This document shows, in pieces, positions 22,635 through 33,290 of a DNA stretch of 64,000 bases. The translations under genes were made by a program, and so were the position numbers. The DNA comes from Dethiosulfovibrio peptidovorans DSM 11002 (lineage in GTDB: Bacteria; Synergistota; Synergistia; Synergistales; Dethiosulfovibrionaceae): assembly GCF_000172975.1 (NCBI RefSeq), contig NZ_ABTR02000001.1:2456501-2520500 (forward strand), in the 5' to 3' direction. The first letter of the stretch is position 1; every line of letters starts with the position of its first letter. The notes under the pieces were generated by a model. It was not told where the DNA came from. It did no database searches and saw nothing but the letters and a program-made list of their open reading frames with translations.

Positions 22635-24015
22635 TTAGGGGAGTTTTTAGAGATGCCCGCTTGTTAATGACAGCTCTTATTTCACTCAGAGAAAACGGTG
22701 TAAACTTTTTACATGCAAATGCAAACACAGCGGCGTTCATCTTCAGAGAGATGAACGCCGATAGCTTCTTGGAACTTTCGTTGATATCTTGAAATCAATA
22801 TTTCCTTTTTTAAAATAAGTTCGAAAGATTTCTTTGGTTTATCATTGATAATCTCGGGAGGAACATGACCCAATCCCCGCCATGACTTGAACACATCACG
22901 CAAACCCCAACCAGCGTTTTCACTGAATCCTATTCGCCTGAAAGCACTGACAATCAGTGGATTTCTTGTCTCTTTTTCACCGGGATCGAGTAAATCTTCG
23001 AGTGAAGCAAACGCATCACCCGGATTCCAGAAGCGGGTTAAATCAGAAAAATGCTGAATAACAGGCTTGCGGACATGATCCGAGTAATCCTGATGAATCA
23101 ACATATTTACAATTGCTTCACGGAAAGGAATGTAGTCAACAGGCTGGTCCTTCCGCTGCATGGTTCCGGGATCAAGTTCAAAAGGAATTTCTGCAAAGCG
23201 ATAATACCATTCCATGATTGAGGCCCAAGTCTGCATAAGATTGTAATCGCAAACGGTCCGATCATGCCAGCGCTCAATACCGATGGCATCGGACTTATAG
23301 AGATAACGCTGGCAGTCAATAATCGGCCTTGGCAGAAAACCTCTCAGATAGCCATCCTGACCAAATAGAAGTATGGAAGCAACGGTTGGTTTTCGACCCG
23401 ATTCAGTCTCTTTAATCAAGCCAAATTGAAACAAAAACTCTTCATCATCTAAATCAGCATAACTTCGTGTTCCAGTTTTTTCTTCATATTGGCGACGATA
23501 CCAGGCAATATCCTTTGAGTTGAAGCATTTACCGATATCATAATCAACTGTGCCGCCATCATATCGATCTTTTGACGCATCGCTCAGCAGGCGTTTCAAT
23601 TCTGCATCAGAGCATTTGACGTCACATGCACCTTTGCGGAGAAAGCTTCTTTTCATATCACCACTCAGGTAAACTGGCTTTTCAGAACGATTTGCTTCCG
23701 GGATATAAAAAATGAGCAGGTCTTTTTCCGAAACCGTTTTCAGGTCCTCTTTTACATCGATGATACAACTGATTTTGTCCTTTTGCCTTAGAGCTGTAAT
23801 GAAATCGTTCTGAACCTTATCTACATCTATGACTCCAACAACTTTGAAGTTAGAACCGTCTTTTTTTACACCAAAAACAAGGTGCCCACCTTCAGTATTA
23901 GCAAAGGCAGAGACAGATTCATAAGCACTCTTAGGAACTGCTGTTTGGGCTTCCTTAAACTCAACGTCCTTCCACTCATGCTGATTAAGAAGATCAAAAA
24001 TTTCTTGTTCCGTCA

Positions 24016-26862
24016 TTACTCGTCTCCCACCCGTGTAACCGCTTGGTCGTACCACATTAGCAGCTTGGGATCTTCCTCAAGTACGTTGTTCGGGATTTTT
24101 TCGGCAACGGTGATAATCACTTTATAGTCCCGTTCCTGCCACGCTTTCTTGAATCCGGCGCGAACCGCCTCAAGCCGAAATATTTTGAGCTTCTTTTTGG
24201 CCTGCTTGTATTCTTCAAACTCTTTCAAGAGGGCTTTTTCGCGCAGTTTTTCAAGATCCCCCGCTTTGTTAGGATCGGGCACATACCAGCGATTTTTGGC
24301 TTTGGCGACCAACGCCGGATCCTCTTTCGGCAGATTACGCATGTCCTTCCAGTTACTGGAGAGGTAGCTGTGGATTTGATCAGGAACGGGACCTTTGCCA
24401 TCGTATGCCAGGAAGTTCTGCTCCAACAGTGTGGAGAGCTCCAGGCCCACCTCGTTTTTACTCCAGCCACCAATCTCCTTCATAAAGAGTGGATTGATAT
24501 CCTGAAAACTCTGTGGCTTGTCACGTAACAGACTGCGAAGCCATTCGATGGCCGATGCTTCATCGGAAATAAACAGCGACTGCTGTAGTGGTCTTCCGCC
24601 ACCGATCATCTTCTTACGGTCGTATTCCGCCACCTGTTCCGGCAGGAAGTACATGCCATCACGCTCGGCGAAACGTTGCGATAAGCCAAGCTGAAAATCT
24701 TGGCTGTCGATGGGAACGTTGTAGCCTTTACGCACGTAATAGGCTATAACCTGATCGTAAAGGATGCGTGGGTCACGTTCAGGTATTGCGACGAGATCAT
24801 AGCCTTGTTTTTTGATTACTGGTAGATATTTCAAGTGAGTTCGAATAAAATCCCAGACACCCTCTTCAGATTTAGCCTCTTCCTCGAACCTATCTTCAAA
24901 GCCACCATTAGGTTTATAAGCTGAGATAACAAGGTCTTGTTTAACCGCTGTTAGAGTTGTTACAGCCTTAAAGCTCCCTTGTTTCTTATCGAGGGCCGAA
25001 ACGTTTGCTACAATAAATCCAGCTTCAGTAAGGGCTGTTTGGATACTACTCCAAACCGATGCTTTGGTGTTTGAAAACTCAACCGTCATCCAGCGACCAG
25101 GCTTTAGCACTCGGTAAGCTTCTTTGAAGCAACCAGCCATTAGATTTCGATACTCTGTAGCGCCCTTGCCTTGAACAGAGTTTTCAATAGCCTCTGGCTT
25201 GTTATTCGTCCATACTTTTAACCATGATTCCCAAATGAAGCTAAGCTCTGAATAATTGAGATTGGCTCCGAAAGGTGGATCCGTAAAGATGTAATCCACA
25301 CTGTTGTTGTTATAATCAATCCAATTAGCGGAACTCGTTGAAAGCGGGTGCCTCAAGAAGTTCGCAAATAATTTTTTTTTGCGAATATTCTTATTGAATA
25401 CGTCCACTGCAGAGACCAATACTGAAATTTCTTTAATCAAAGATGGAATGTATAATGTTCCTGCCATTGGGCCACCCCCAGCACCCGCTATTCCACCCGC
25501 CCATCTATATCTATAGAGTTTTGTTAACGTCCACCACATAGCAAGTTGACTAATCAAAAAACTTGAAGAGCTTCTTATTCTAACAGCAGCTAACACACAT
25601 AAATTTCTTTTTGTATAGAAATGATGCACATGGGTGATACCAGCAGGATCATTGCGGCGGGTTTCTTTTCCTTTCATCATTCGATAATTTGGAAACCAGT
25701 AATGGATTTCGCTGTTTTCAATTTTCTCAATCAGTGTTAAATCGTTCTTATCCGGACTTTTTTCAAAACGACCACGCTTGCCTTCTATCGAATAATTAAT
25801 AAGAACGGGCACTTGCTTTGCCTGTTTAACAGAATTATTCAGGGCGGAATCAAAATTCGTTGTCCAGGCACGTTCCATTTTTCGTTTAGTTAATTCAGCG
25901 TGACAATGTGGACATGGGAAAGAGTCTCTAACTTTTCCTGCTTCTTTATCGACCGCGGCATCCCAAAACACAACCTCACCAGTACATTCAGGGCAAACGA
26001 ACACATCACTCCACACAGTATAATTAATCTTGCCTTTCGTCTTACCGTCAGTATGAAGTGTTTCATACATCCAGCCGCATTCCTCTTCCACTTCAGCGAG
26101 AATACGTTTTGCCTCCCTCTCAAATGCATGAACATCAACCGGTGTGTTGTAGTTGTAAGCGATAAAGGTAGCCGCAGGAGACAGGTCATTTAACACGGCC
26201 TTGCGAGCGCCGAGTTTTGAGAAGCGTTTCCATACTTTTTTGCCATCCTCATCAGTCTCTTCCTGAAGAATAGTGCCATCTGGTTTCACTTGATAACCAA
26301 GCGACGTGACCACATCCCGATCACCACACATCTGGGCAGCCACACCTGTCATACCGGTTCCACAGAAACCATCAAAAACAATGTCCCCCGGTTCTGTGTA
26401 ATGCAGGATGTAGCGCATAATTGCTTTGTGCGGCACCTTGGTATGATAAGAGTGGGCGTTATAAATGGGGTCATTTTTCCCCTCGCTGACATCGGCGGCA
26501 AAAGGCTCCCTGTGATAATGGTAGTCCGCTGGCTTTTCCGGCTTTTGGCTCTCCCATTCCTCAATAAACTGACCGATCCATGGGTTCGGGCAGGCTGTGT
26601 AATATGGCGGATCGCTCAGTTTTAGGATGTCCTCATCTTCACCGATCGGGAAGCCCTCAATCTTGCGGAATTCCGGATCCTGCAGTTTTTTGCGCAGTTC
26701 CTCCGTAAAGTGGGCACGCCTGGCGTCGTCGTTTTCAAATTCCAGACCAAGGCATTTCACCGGCCCATCATTCGCGGGAACAAGCTCTTCCTCAAAAAGG
26801 TTGCCGCTACCCAGTTTGCCGGGAATAAACTTTGTCTTAAATAATTTTTTTTGTTTATTCAT
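24016..26862 (-). CDS. pglX: BREX type 3 DNA methyltransferase (PglX-like)
   Basis: A 948-residue amino-methyltransferase. Motif IV-like SDPPYY lies near residue 84. The SAM-binding motif I is VFDGFCGTGMTG near 162-173. A zinc ribbon (CPEC then CPHC near 290-325) sits mid-protein, and a second DPPFGANL lies near 535. This Zn-ribbon methylase layout is the PglXI form of type 3 BREX, in which methylation marks host DNA and is needed for exclusion. No split or frameshift is seen. The stop overlaps the next ATG (TAATG). The recognition site cannot be read from sequence. Confidence 0.88.
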   Translation of the reverse strand: MNKQKKLFKTKFIPGKLGSGNLFEEELVPANDGPVKCLGLEFENDDARRAHFTEELRKKLQDPEFRKIEGFPIGEDEDILKLSDPPYYTACPNPWIGQFIEEWESQKPEKPADYHYHREPFAADVSEGKNDPIYNAHSYHTKVPHKAIMRYILHYTEPGDIVFDGFCGTGMTGVAAQMCGDRDVVTSLGYQVKPDGTILQEETDEDGKKVWKRFSKLGARKAVLNDLSPAATFIAYNYNTPVDVHAFEREAKRILAEVEEECGWMYETLHTDGKTKGKINYTVWSDVFVCPECTGEVVFWDAAVDKEAGKVRDSFPCPHCHAELTKRKMERAWTTNFDSALNNSVKQAKQVPVLINYSIEGKRGRFEKSPDKNDLTLIEKIENSEIHYWFPNYRMMKGKETRRNDPAGITHVHHFYTKRNLCVLAAVRIRSSSSFLISQLAMWWTLTKLYRYRWAGGIAGAGGGPMAGTLYIPSLIKEISVLVSAVDVFNKNIRKKKLFANFLRHPLSTSSANWIDYNNNSVDYIFTDPPFGANLNYSELSFIWESWLKVWTNNKPEAIENSVQGKGATEYRNLMAGCFKEAYRVLKPGRWMTVEFSNTKASVWSSIQTALTEAGFIVANVSALDKKQGSFKAVTTLTAVKQDLVISAYKPNGGFEDRFEEEAKSEEGVWDFIRTHLKYLPVIKKQGYDLVAIPERDPRILYDQVIAYYVRKGYNVPIDSQDFQLGLSQRFAERDGMYFLPEQVAEYDRKKMIGGGRPLQQSLFISDEASAIEWLRSLLRDKPQSFQDINPLFMKEIGGWSKNEVGLELSTLLEQNFLAYDGKGPVPDQIHSYLSSNWKDMRNLPKEDPALVAKAKNRWYVPDPNKAGDLEKLREKALLKEFEEYKQAKKKLKIFRLEAVRAGFKKAWQERDYKVIITVAEKIPNNVLEEDPKLLMWYDQAVTRVGDE

Positions 26863-26876
26863 ATTCTTCTCTATTT

Positions 26877-26910
26877 AAACCACGAATTGACATAAATTCA
26901 CACGAATGAT
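26877..26910 (+). repeat. AACCACG-type short repeat, copy 1
   Basis: The plus strand reads AAACCACGAATTGACATAAA followed by a CACACGAATG segment. An inverted relative lies at 28705-28737. Between them sits the intact AlbA_2 gene. The repeat lies just upstream of the pglX start. Confidence 0.55.
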
Positions 26911-27022
26911 AATAAAGCCAAGTTCTGCGCGATTCTATGCACGTTGGTAAAGCTCGCTTTTGCTCGGTACGGCCAGTTACGCTCGGCGAGCATAAATAGG
27001 TGCAGACACGTTCGCCGCTCGT

Positions 27023-27057
27023 AAAATACGAACGATTGCGTGCGCTGCTCGTATTTT
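27023..27057 (-). terminator. Hairpin terminator after the intact AlbA_2 gene
   Basis: AAAATACGA (27023-27031) pairs with TCGTATTTT (27049-27057), 3 bases after the minus-strand stop at 27060. The T-run at the 3' side of the minus-strand hairpin makes an intrinsic terminator plausible. If so, pglX and downstream genes would need their own promoter in 26863-27022, where I see no clear one. Confidence 0.5.
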
Positions 27058-27059
27058 TG

Positions 27060-28727
27060 TTATTTTTGCACATAACGAGTCCCCCTTCCCTGTCCAATCG
27101 GCGATATCAAACTATTTTTTACCATGCGTTTAAGTAATCGCGTGGCTTGAAACGGGCTGATGCGACACAAATCAGTGGCATCCGCTCGTTTAATACTGCC
27201 ATGGGTTGCGATATAATTCAGCACCATCTGCTCCTGCTGGATCGGTGCAAAACCGGCCTGGCGTATATATTCAGACTTCTTTCCTGCCTTTTGGTACACC
27301 GTCGCGCTAAGTGTATAGGTCCGGCCCCTGCCAACACCGTGAGGTTCCAGAAAGCCGGTTTCCACCAGTTTTTCCAGAGTAGCCCGAACATTGGCCTCCG
27401 TCTTTTGGACAGATGGGGCAAGGTCAGCGGTGGTCAAACGGCGTTCCTCTCGCAGACGGGACAGGATGATCAGGGAGTCGATAGGCATGTTCTCCAGCTT
27501 TTCCTCCTGCTCGACCACCATCTTGAGAAAATCGAGGTCAGCAGCCGTATCGACCAGTTGCACGACTACTGTGAACTCGTTGGACATGGAATAATCCGGA
27601 GCAGACCTGCCGTAGCGAAGCATACCTTCGTAAATGCGATCAATGCCACGCCCGGTACGTTCAGCCAGGCCAATGCGTTTGATCACGTCGGCTAGCAAAG
27701 GATTGCGGGAACGGGGATCGGCAACCAGCAAGTTGTTCAAGGTAACGCCTTCCACAAACCCTCCGGGATTACTGATGGAAAGTCCGTCATCCGTGATTTT
27801 AACATGTACGGCTCCCAGACGGCTGAAATCCCGGTGAACCAGGGCATTGACGAAGGCTTCCCGGAAGGCGCGACGATCATAGTTGGGAACCGGAACCCGG
27901 AAAAGACCCACATGAATCTCTTCTTCCTCAACTCTTGCCCTGAAAAGAAGCTCCACTTCCTCGAAGGTTTCCAGCAGAGGCTTGTGGTAGAACTCATTGA
28001 CCTTGACATCCGTGCCTTGCAATACCTGAAAGGCCACCTCGTAAGAGGGAAGGTTCTCACGTAACAGTTCTTCGGTTCCCAAGAGCAGTAAACCGGTTAT
28101 CGTCGGACGCCTTGCGCCGCCCACCTCTCGACAAAGCCCCAGGGCGCCATCCAGTTCCTCATCGGCCAGCGCCAGCAAAGACTGATCGCCTCCGTATTTT
28201 TTGATAGCGTTCCGAATGCGCAGTCGTTGCAGAGGATCGAGTTGACAGAGGTCGATTTGCTCCAGAACCATGGCTGAAGGATCGACAATTCCCATTGATG
28301 ATTGTCGCTGAATGAACTCGTGCGGGTAAAACGGCACCGCTTCAGGTGTACCATCCAGCTTGAGTCGTCTCTTTACCAGAAGACCTTCGGATGTCGATAC
28401 TAGCTGGCGAGACTTGGGCACGATAATGCGGGCGATGGTTTTGCCCTTCAGATCACACCGTTCCACTCTAACGGATATGGCAGGATTGGTTTTATTGGCG
28501 ATGAGAGAAGGAATCCCCGTTACATTGAGGTGATTCGCGTGCAAACCGGTAACCGTGCCGTCATCCTCGACACCAAGCAAGAGATCTCCTCCATCAGTAT
28601 TGGCCAAAGACACTACGGCAGCCACCAAATCACGATCCGGCAGACACTTTGAGTCGCTCTTGAATTCCAGCTCCAAGCTTTCGCCCTGCTGAATCAACTT
28701 GCCAATTTCGTGTTCATTCGTGTCCAT
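27060..28727 (-). CDS. AlbA_2/Schlafen-type ATP-binding protein (intact) inside the BREX operon
   Basis: About 555 residues. An N-terminal AlbA_2 (Schlafen) domain has LELEFKSD near residues 18-24 and ANTDGGDLLLGVEDDG near 42-56. It is followed by a GHKL-ATPase-like region (FREAFVNALVHRDF, SNPGGFVEG, AERTGRGIDRI). Two winged-helix segments follow at the C-terminus (TADLAPSVQKTEANVRATL; RISPFQATRLLKRM). Such proteins are often annotated as putative DNA-binding or transcriptional regulators, and Schlafen-fold domains include RNases. It lies between brxC and pglX, 7 bases after brxC. The start MDTNEHE coincides with a dispersed-repeat sequence, suggesting a captured cassette. Confidence 0.8.
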   Translation of the reverse strand: MDTNEHEIGKLIQQGESLELEFKSDSKCLPDRDLVAAVVSLANTDGGDLLLGVEDDGTVTGLHANHLNVTGIPSLIANKTNPAISVRVERCDLKGKTIARIIVPKSRQLVSTSEGLLVKRRLKLDGTPEAVPFYPHEFIQRQSSMGIVDPSAMVLEQIDLCQLDPLQRLRIRNAIKKYGGDQSLLALADEELDGALGLCREVGGARRPTITGLLLLGTEELLRENLPSYEVAFQVLQGTDVKVNEFYHKPLLETFEEVELLFRARVEEEEIHVGLFRVPVPNYDRRAFREAFVNALVHRDFSRLGAVHVKITDDGLSISNPGGFVEGVTLNNLLVADPRSRNPLLADVIKRIGLAERTGRGIDRIYEGMLRYGRSAPDYSMSNEFTVVVQLVDTAADLDFLKMVVEQEEKLENMPIDSLIILSRLREERRLTTADLAPSVQKTEANVRATLEKLVETGFLEPHGVGRGRTYTLSATVYQKAGKKSEYIRQAGFAPIQQEQMVLNYIATHGSIKRADATDLCRISPFQATRLLKRMVKNSLISPIGQGRGTRYVQK

Positions 28728-28737
28728 CCGTGGTTCA
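28705..28737 (-). repeat. AACCACG-type short repeat, copy 2
   Basis: The minus strand reads TGAACCACGGATGGACACGA and then ATGAACACGAAAT. It supplies both the brxC stop (TGA) and the start codon of the AlbA_2 gene. It is inverted relative to the copy at 26877-26910. AACCACGGATGGACACGAATG-like strings are common dispersed intergenic repeats in several other phyla. Confidence 0.55.
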
Positions 28738-31700
28738 TCCCTCCATGACGATTCGCACATTAGCCGGATCCTGGCCTTTGGTCAGCTGATCGATGAAATC
28801 GTCGAACCGCTTTTTGATCTCTGTAGGTGTTGCCGGGCCACTTTCAATCTGCAATGCTTTTTGTAACTCCTGCGCTTTAACCGATACTTTAACCAACCCA
28901 GACAGCACTTCTTTCAGGGCATGGACAAAGTTTGTATCCAACGGAACCGGCAGCTCCCCGGATTTGATAAACGCTTCCAGCGGCTCACGATCGTCTACCT
29001 TCAGTAGGTTCATGTTAGCTTGGGTGATCGGATCTTCCAGATTAGCCAGAAGCGTTGAAGTCCAGTTACCCACCATGGCTTCGAGATCGTTATCCATCTG
29101 ATCGATCATCTGTGAACCTTGGGCGACACCCGTTTCCACCGATGGGCGGAACCCGCAGTGAGGACAGACCGGTGTGGTATCCAAATTCCCTTCGGTCAAG
29201 GCAAAGCAGCTTTTCAGCCCGGCCAACCGGTTCTGGTAATCAATGAGTTGCTGTCTCGGCATCAGATCGACACCTGCCAGCTTCAGGAGCGTCTGCAGTC
29301 GATGGTCTTCCACCAAGGCTGCTTTGCGTTTGTCGTCGTTTACGCCCAGTCGGGCCTTGGTATGCAGGCCGATGTAGACAACGATGTAGTCTTTTTTAAG
29401 CTGCTGAAGTTTTGCTCCGATAACCTGGGACTGGTTCGCCAGCTTTGTCAGGTCAGTCTGATTGAGCATTTCCAGTACATCCTGCCGGGTGTTTTTCATG
29501 CGGTTCACCCAGTTATGCTCTGGAGGAAGGACGCCCTCGGCGGTTGAAAGCCATGAGGCCGTCGGACTGTGGTCCATGACAAATTTTCGCAGAGCATCTA
29601 GATCATCCAGCGCTTTTACCGCTTTTTCATGGGCCTTCACTTCGTCCATGCTGTAGCGGAAATTCTTCAATTTGCCCGGTGATGTGTAGGCTTGGAGCGA
29701 CTCAAGGAACGTCTTGGCAGCATCCAGTCCAGATACCTGATTGGCCAGATCGGTCCCGGCAAGAAGATCAAGTCCCCAGAAGGAAAGCCCTTCACGCAAG
29801 GCCTGTTGTGTCATCACGATCCGTTTAACCAGTTTTCCTACGGCTTGCTGCAGATCCTGAATCGGTTCTTCTTTGCCTTGAGTAATCAGCTGGGCCATTC
29901 CAGGTGTCATGCCGAGAAGTTCGAACATAGACTTGAGTGCCGGGAGATTCCATTCCTTGGGTTGCTCAATGTGCTTGAATCGGATGAGTTCATCCATTCC
30001 AGTTGCCGCAAGCTGCTGGAGTCCGGTAGCGTCGAACTTCTTCCCAGGGATAGACAGAACGATGTCGCCGGAGTAAACCAGAGCGGCTATCAGCACCGTT
30101 ACCCATTCCGGTTCAAGACGAGAGCTATCCGGATTCATATATTCCAAACCGTGATCGTCCTTGATGATTTCATTCCGGTTGACGACCTGGCCGTGACCTT
30201 TGGCCTTTACGATGTCGAGGATGAAACTTATGTATTTGGATTTGTAAGGGGCTATCTTTTCTCCATCCAGAAGTTCCAAGGCATCTAGTACAGCCGTTGC
30301 CTGTTTTGTTCGGTTCTGGCCGCCGATTGCCCGGAGAGCATCTTGGGCCGCTTGAGCCCTGTTGCTCTCGGTAATCAGGACGGGAAAAAACGGGTACTCG
30401 GGTGCCTGATTTTCAAAGTTAGGTGCAAGGCACACTCCGGCAATGGTGTTGACAAGATCCCGGAAGTTGATGGTTTCGTGCGGTGATAGACCTGAAATGT
30501 CTCTGATGGACTTGCCTTTTGCCCATTCCGTCATGGATTTGGCCCGGCCCTGATAGGTAACCTCGAAGGCCTCCAACATATGTTTTTGCAGCCATTGCAC
30601 CAGTTTTTTCAGGAAGCCATTCGCTTTGGCGTCATAGGTGGCCTTGGCATGGCCTGAAGATGTGCCCGCTAAGTCGAGGGCTGCGGCATAGCTTTTCAGA
30701 GATGTCTGGAATTCTTCACCGGTATCCTTTGACGGCTTTAAGCGGAAGAAGACCTCGTCGCTGACCTTATCATCTTTAAATCGTGGTGGGTCGTTTGGCT
30801 GAATGAAGTAGATATAAAAATCCCGGGTCGGTACGGCAGTAGATCGCTCGTTGGGTGCACCGAAAAAGAGGTAGCCGGTGCGGGCAGCCTTGTGATCCTG
30901 CCAGACCAGTTCGTGCTGCCATATTTTGTAACCGGTCACATAGGTCGAGTCCTGGCATTCCATGACTCGTTTTAAGGCTTCATAATAGAATCGATCGAGC
31001 TGTGCATCACCCAAGCTCTCGGCCCGTCTGTCGATCAGGGCGTCAAAATCGTCGGTTTTCTTTAGGTCAAGATAGAACTGACGGTTATCAGCGTTAAAGG
31101 AGATAAACTGACCACTGACGGTTTTATGTATTTCTCGAAGAACGGTTTCAACGTGGGTCTGCAGGTCCTTGTCGGGCTCATCACTGCCCAGCTCTGCAAT
31201 CAATGGATCAAACAGACAGAGACGGTCGCGCAGTTCCTCTGCGCTGGCTCCCATTGGCGCGTAGATATCACCAGTGGTTAGGCGGTGGACGGATAACGCG
31301 TGGATCAGGCGGAGTGCCATGGGTTTGTATTGCTTGCGGGTGATGGCGTTTTCGATCCGTGATTCCAACACTTGACTACAGTCAATCACCGCCCGGATTT
31401 CTGGGATAGCCCGGAAGGATGGATTTTGTTTTAAGGTATTCCAGTAGCTGTCAAAGGCGATCAGGCCGGGCTCGTTGTCCGGGACGTCTTTATCCAAAAA
31501 GCCCTTCATGCCTATGGATAGGGTTTTGAGGACTTCACGCTTTTCGACAACGGTCACTCTTTCGAACGTATCTATGTAATCAGGGTGTATCGGAAATAGC
31601 CGGACAAATTCGTCCATGCGCTCGTTCATGCCACCGTAATATTTGGCAAACCGGGTGAGATAATCTCTGATCTTTGCCTGTTGTTCTGTGGTTTTCTTTA

Positions 31701-32478
31701 ACAGACGCTCCGAGACCACAAACTTAACGTCGTTTCGGGCAATAAGTATCTGTTCAAACCGGTCTTTTACCCGACGAATGCTGTCAGCGACAAAGGCGAA
31801 TCTCGGGCTGTCAAATATGGCTTCCTGCACACCGGCCATAAAACGGAAGCGAAGGTCCTTGCAAACCTCGCCGACTTCGCGAAGGAAGTTCAAATCGAGG
31901 ATAAGCTCCTGATCCTTTCGAGTCCTCAGATAATCCAGTAGCTCATCGACTACCAGTAGGAGACCTTGTTCAGGAAAAACTTCGCCAAACTTGGACATCA
32001 TGTCTTCAAAAACCCGCTTATGGCTGGTGATTGTTCCCGAGTCCGGGAAGAGGTAACTTACGCCCATATTCTCGAGATGCTCTTCCAGTTCTGCCACCAG
32101 AATATCTCTGAGTGACATGGTCGTTGCTCCAATTTCTGTACGGATGACCTTAAATTTACCGGCAATCTTTTCTGCGTCCGACTTAACGCTTTCGTGGTTT
32201 AGACTGTCAAGCAGAGATGCATCGGCAGCAATACTGGAAACGACAGACATCAAGTGAGATTTACCGGTACCGTAATTACCGACCACCAAGAGGCCTTTGT
32301 TATCGACGGGCTGTTCAAACTGAAGCTGAGGAATTACAATGCGAACCATTCGCTCTGCCATTTCATCAGAAATTACGTAAGTATCAACCAGTTGATGAGC
32401 AGCACTTTTTTTATCAGCATCCCGTAGCTGAACGACCGATTCTATTGGATCAAATTGAATTAGCTCTCCGTACTTCAT
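28735..32478 (-). CDS. brxC: BrxC-like P-loop ATPase of BREX type 3
   Basis: A 1247-residue AAA-type protein. Walker A GNYGTGKS is near residues 67-74 and Walker [10 protein letters not shown] is near 172-180, followed by a long helical body and a CPHCGF zinc knuckle near the C-terminus. Large ATPases of this design (BrxC/PglY, DUF6079-like in type 3 systems) are core BREX components essential for phage exclusion. The gene begins 6 bases after brxF. The stop TGA lies inside a short dispersed repeat, so the last residues may have been altered by insertion of the following gene. Confidence 0.88.
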   Translation of the reverse strand: MKYGELIQFDPIESVVQLRDADKKSAAHQLVDTYVISDEMAERMVRIVIPQLQFEQPVDNKGLLVVGNYGTGKSHLMSVVSSIAADASLLDSLNHESVKSDAEKIAGKFKVIRTEIGATTMSLRDILVAELEEHLENMGVSYLFPDSGTITSHKRVFEDMMSKFGEVFPEQGLLLVVDELLDYLRTRKDQELILDLNFLREVGEVCKDLRFRFMAGVQEAIFDSPRFAFVADSIRRVKDRFEQILIARNDVKFVVSERLLKKTTEQQAKIRDYLTRFAKYYGGMNERMDEFVRLFPIHPDYIDTFERVTVVEKREVLKTLSIGMKGFLDKDVPDNEPGLIAFDSYWNTLKQNPSFRAIPEIRAVIDCSQVLESRIENAITRKQYKPMALRLIHALSVHRLTTGDIYAPMGASAEELRDRLCLFDPLIAELGSDEPDKDLQTHVETVLREIHKTVSGQFISFNADNRQFYLDLKKTDDFDALIDRRAESLGDAQLDRFYYEALKRVMECQDSTYVTGYKIWQHELVWQDHKAARTGYLFFGAPNERSTAVPTRDFYIYFIQPNDPPRFKDDKVSDEVFFRLKPSKDTGEEFQTSLKSYAAALDLAGTSSGHAKATYDAKANGFLKKLVQWLQKHMLEAFEVTYQGRAKSMTEWAKGKSIRDISGLSPHETINFRDLVNTIAGVCLAPNFENQAPEYPFFPVLITESNRAQAAQDALRAIGGQNRTKQATAVLDALELLDGEKIAPYKSKYISFILDIVKAKGHGQVVNRNEIIKDDHGLEYMNPDSSRLEPEWVTVLIAALVYSGDIVLSIPGKKFDATGLQQLAATGMDELIRFKHIEQPKEWNLPALKSMFELLGMTPGMAQLITQGKEEPIQDLQQAVGKLVKRIVMTQQALREGLSFWGLDLLAGTDLANQVSGLDAAKTFLESLQAYTSPGKLKNFRYSMDEVKAHEKAVKALDDLDALRKFVMDHSPTASWLSTAEGVLPPEHNWVNRMKNTRQDVLEMLNQTDLTKLANQSQVIGAKLQQLKKDYIVVYIGLHTKARLGVNDDKRKAALVEDHRLQTLLKLAGVDLMPRQQLIDYQNRLAGLKSCFALTEGNLDTTPVCPHCGFRPSVETGVAQGSQMIDQMDNDLEAMVGNWTSTLLANLEDPITQANMNLLKVDDREPLEAFIKSGELPVPLDTNFVHALKEVLSGLVKVSVKAQELQKALQIESGPATPTEIKKRFDDFIDQLTKGQDPANVRIVMEG

Positions 32479-32484
32479 ATTAGT

Positions 32485-32988
32485 CTACCCTCGCTTAGTT
32501 TTTTTTAAATTTAACGTAGCCTCACCGCTCACGCTGACAACCAGAGTGTCTGTTAAATCGTAACTTCTATATTCTCGGTGACCTGGCTCCGCATATATCA
32601 GCTTGCCTTTTTCAAAGGTGCCATTCCAAGATGCCACAACAGTTAAATTTCGGGATATTCCCTGCAACAAGCGCAACGGATCCTGCTTAAGCTCAACATC
32701 AAAAAGGATCTCAATGTTGTCCAGAAAAACCTTGTCCCCATTCCCGTTGACTGTCTGTGCTAAAATCCTGCCCAACCTCAATTGCCTTTGTTTTCCAGTT
32801 AATTCAAGCAACTCCTTCGATAGGCACAGATTGATATTGATAGGCTCGACATCATACAGTTTTGCCAAATTTTGAACAACGGAAGTTTTACCGGAACCAC
32901 TTTTTCCAACTATCAACACAAGACGGTGATATAGATCTTCCGCTGCTTCGAGCAATCGTATCACTTGATTTTCTATTGGATCTACCAT
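32485..32988 (-). CDS. brxF: BrxF-like small P-loop protein, first gene of the BREX type 3 operon
   Basis: A 167-residue protein with Walker A VGKSGSGKT near residues 27-35 and a Walker B-like KVFLDNIEILF in the middle. It has no further domains. In type 3 BREX the operon opens with brxF, which marks the type. AGGAG lies 6 bases before the ATG. Its cellular role is not established beyond being required in that BREX type. The region upstream holds the 13-bp palindrome and the flanking inverted repeat. Confidence 0.82.
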   Translation of the reverse strand: MVDPIENQVIRLLEAAEDLYHRLVLIVGKSGSGKTSVVQNLAKLYDVEPININLCLSKELLELTGKQRQLRLGRILAQTVNGNGDKVFLDNIEILFDVELKQDPLRLLQGISRNLTVVASWNGTFEKGKLIYAEPGHREYRSYDLTDTLVVSVSGEATLNLKKTKRG

Positions 32989-33124
32989 TTATTGCTCCTA
33001 TCTATGATTCATAATTATTTATCCGATTTATCATCGGATGTATGAGTATCCGCGCCACCAGTCTCAACCTATGCACAGAGCTTGATCGGTTGGATCTGTG
33101 TTTTCCCCCAATGGCTCCGTGTTG

Positions 33125-33155
33125 AGTGGTATGTTCCAAAATGGAACATACCACT
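33125..33155. promoter_or_regulatory. 13-bp perfect palindrome upstream of brxF
   Basis: AGTGGTATGTTCC (33125-33137) and GGAACATACCACT (33143-33155) are exact inverted copies around AAAAT. It lies about 140 bp upstream of brxF and has no T-run on either side. This suits an operator for a dimeric repressor of the defence operon, although no dedicated regulator gene is adjacent. Confidence 0.55.
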
Positions 33156-33173
33156 TGTTCCTCTAATTCGCCA

Positions 33174-33290
33174 ATAACGTACAATATCTTTCGCACATTT
33201 ACTTGAAGTACAACGTAACAGCAGCCCTCCCACAAGGGTAGGAAGGCTACCGCAAATCTACGATACCACAGATAACACCGGGAAGACAAA
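33174..33290 (-). repeat. Right copy of the island-flanking inverted repeat
   Basis: Its reverse complement matches the left copy: a GGTATCGTAGATTTGCGG block near 33243-33290 and the block AAGTAAATGTGCGAAAG with ATATTGTACGTTAT at 33174-33205. The match between copies is near perfect over the last ~30 bp and about 80-90 per cent elsewhere by eye. The second hairpin arm present at the left copy is missing here. Confidence 0.8.

Larger units (their letters stand above)
20938..24016 (-). pseudogene. AlbA_2/Schlafen-type ATP-binding protein, split by IS5-family element and frameshift
   Basis: The 5' part (22639-24016) begins at MTEQEIFDLL, overlapping the pglX stop (TAATG). It has an AlbA_2 domain (WKDVEFKEAQ, ANTEGGHLVFGV), then the HATPase-like region (FREAIVNMLIHQDY and SENAGWGLRDVF). 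Reading stops at 22709, but removing one base near 22733 restores DEAAVFAFACKKF and continues to the IS. The 3' part (20938-21387) has a Glu/Gln/Val repeat and a winged helix. Deleting the IS and one CTAA copy joins KTPL to NMGLLEVPK in frame, proving a single former gene of roughly 600 residues. The role beside BREX is unknown; an accessory or regulatory one is inferred. Confidence 0.85.

Noticed and set aside
22546-22740. A separate 64-codon gene near the IS right end
   Set aside because: It is the frame-shifted continuation of the broken AlbA_2 gene (AAVFAFACKKF onwards) running into IS sequence.
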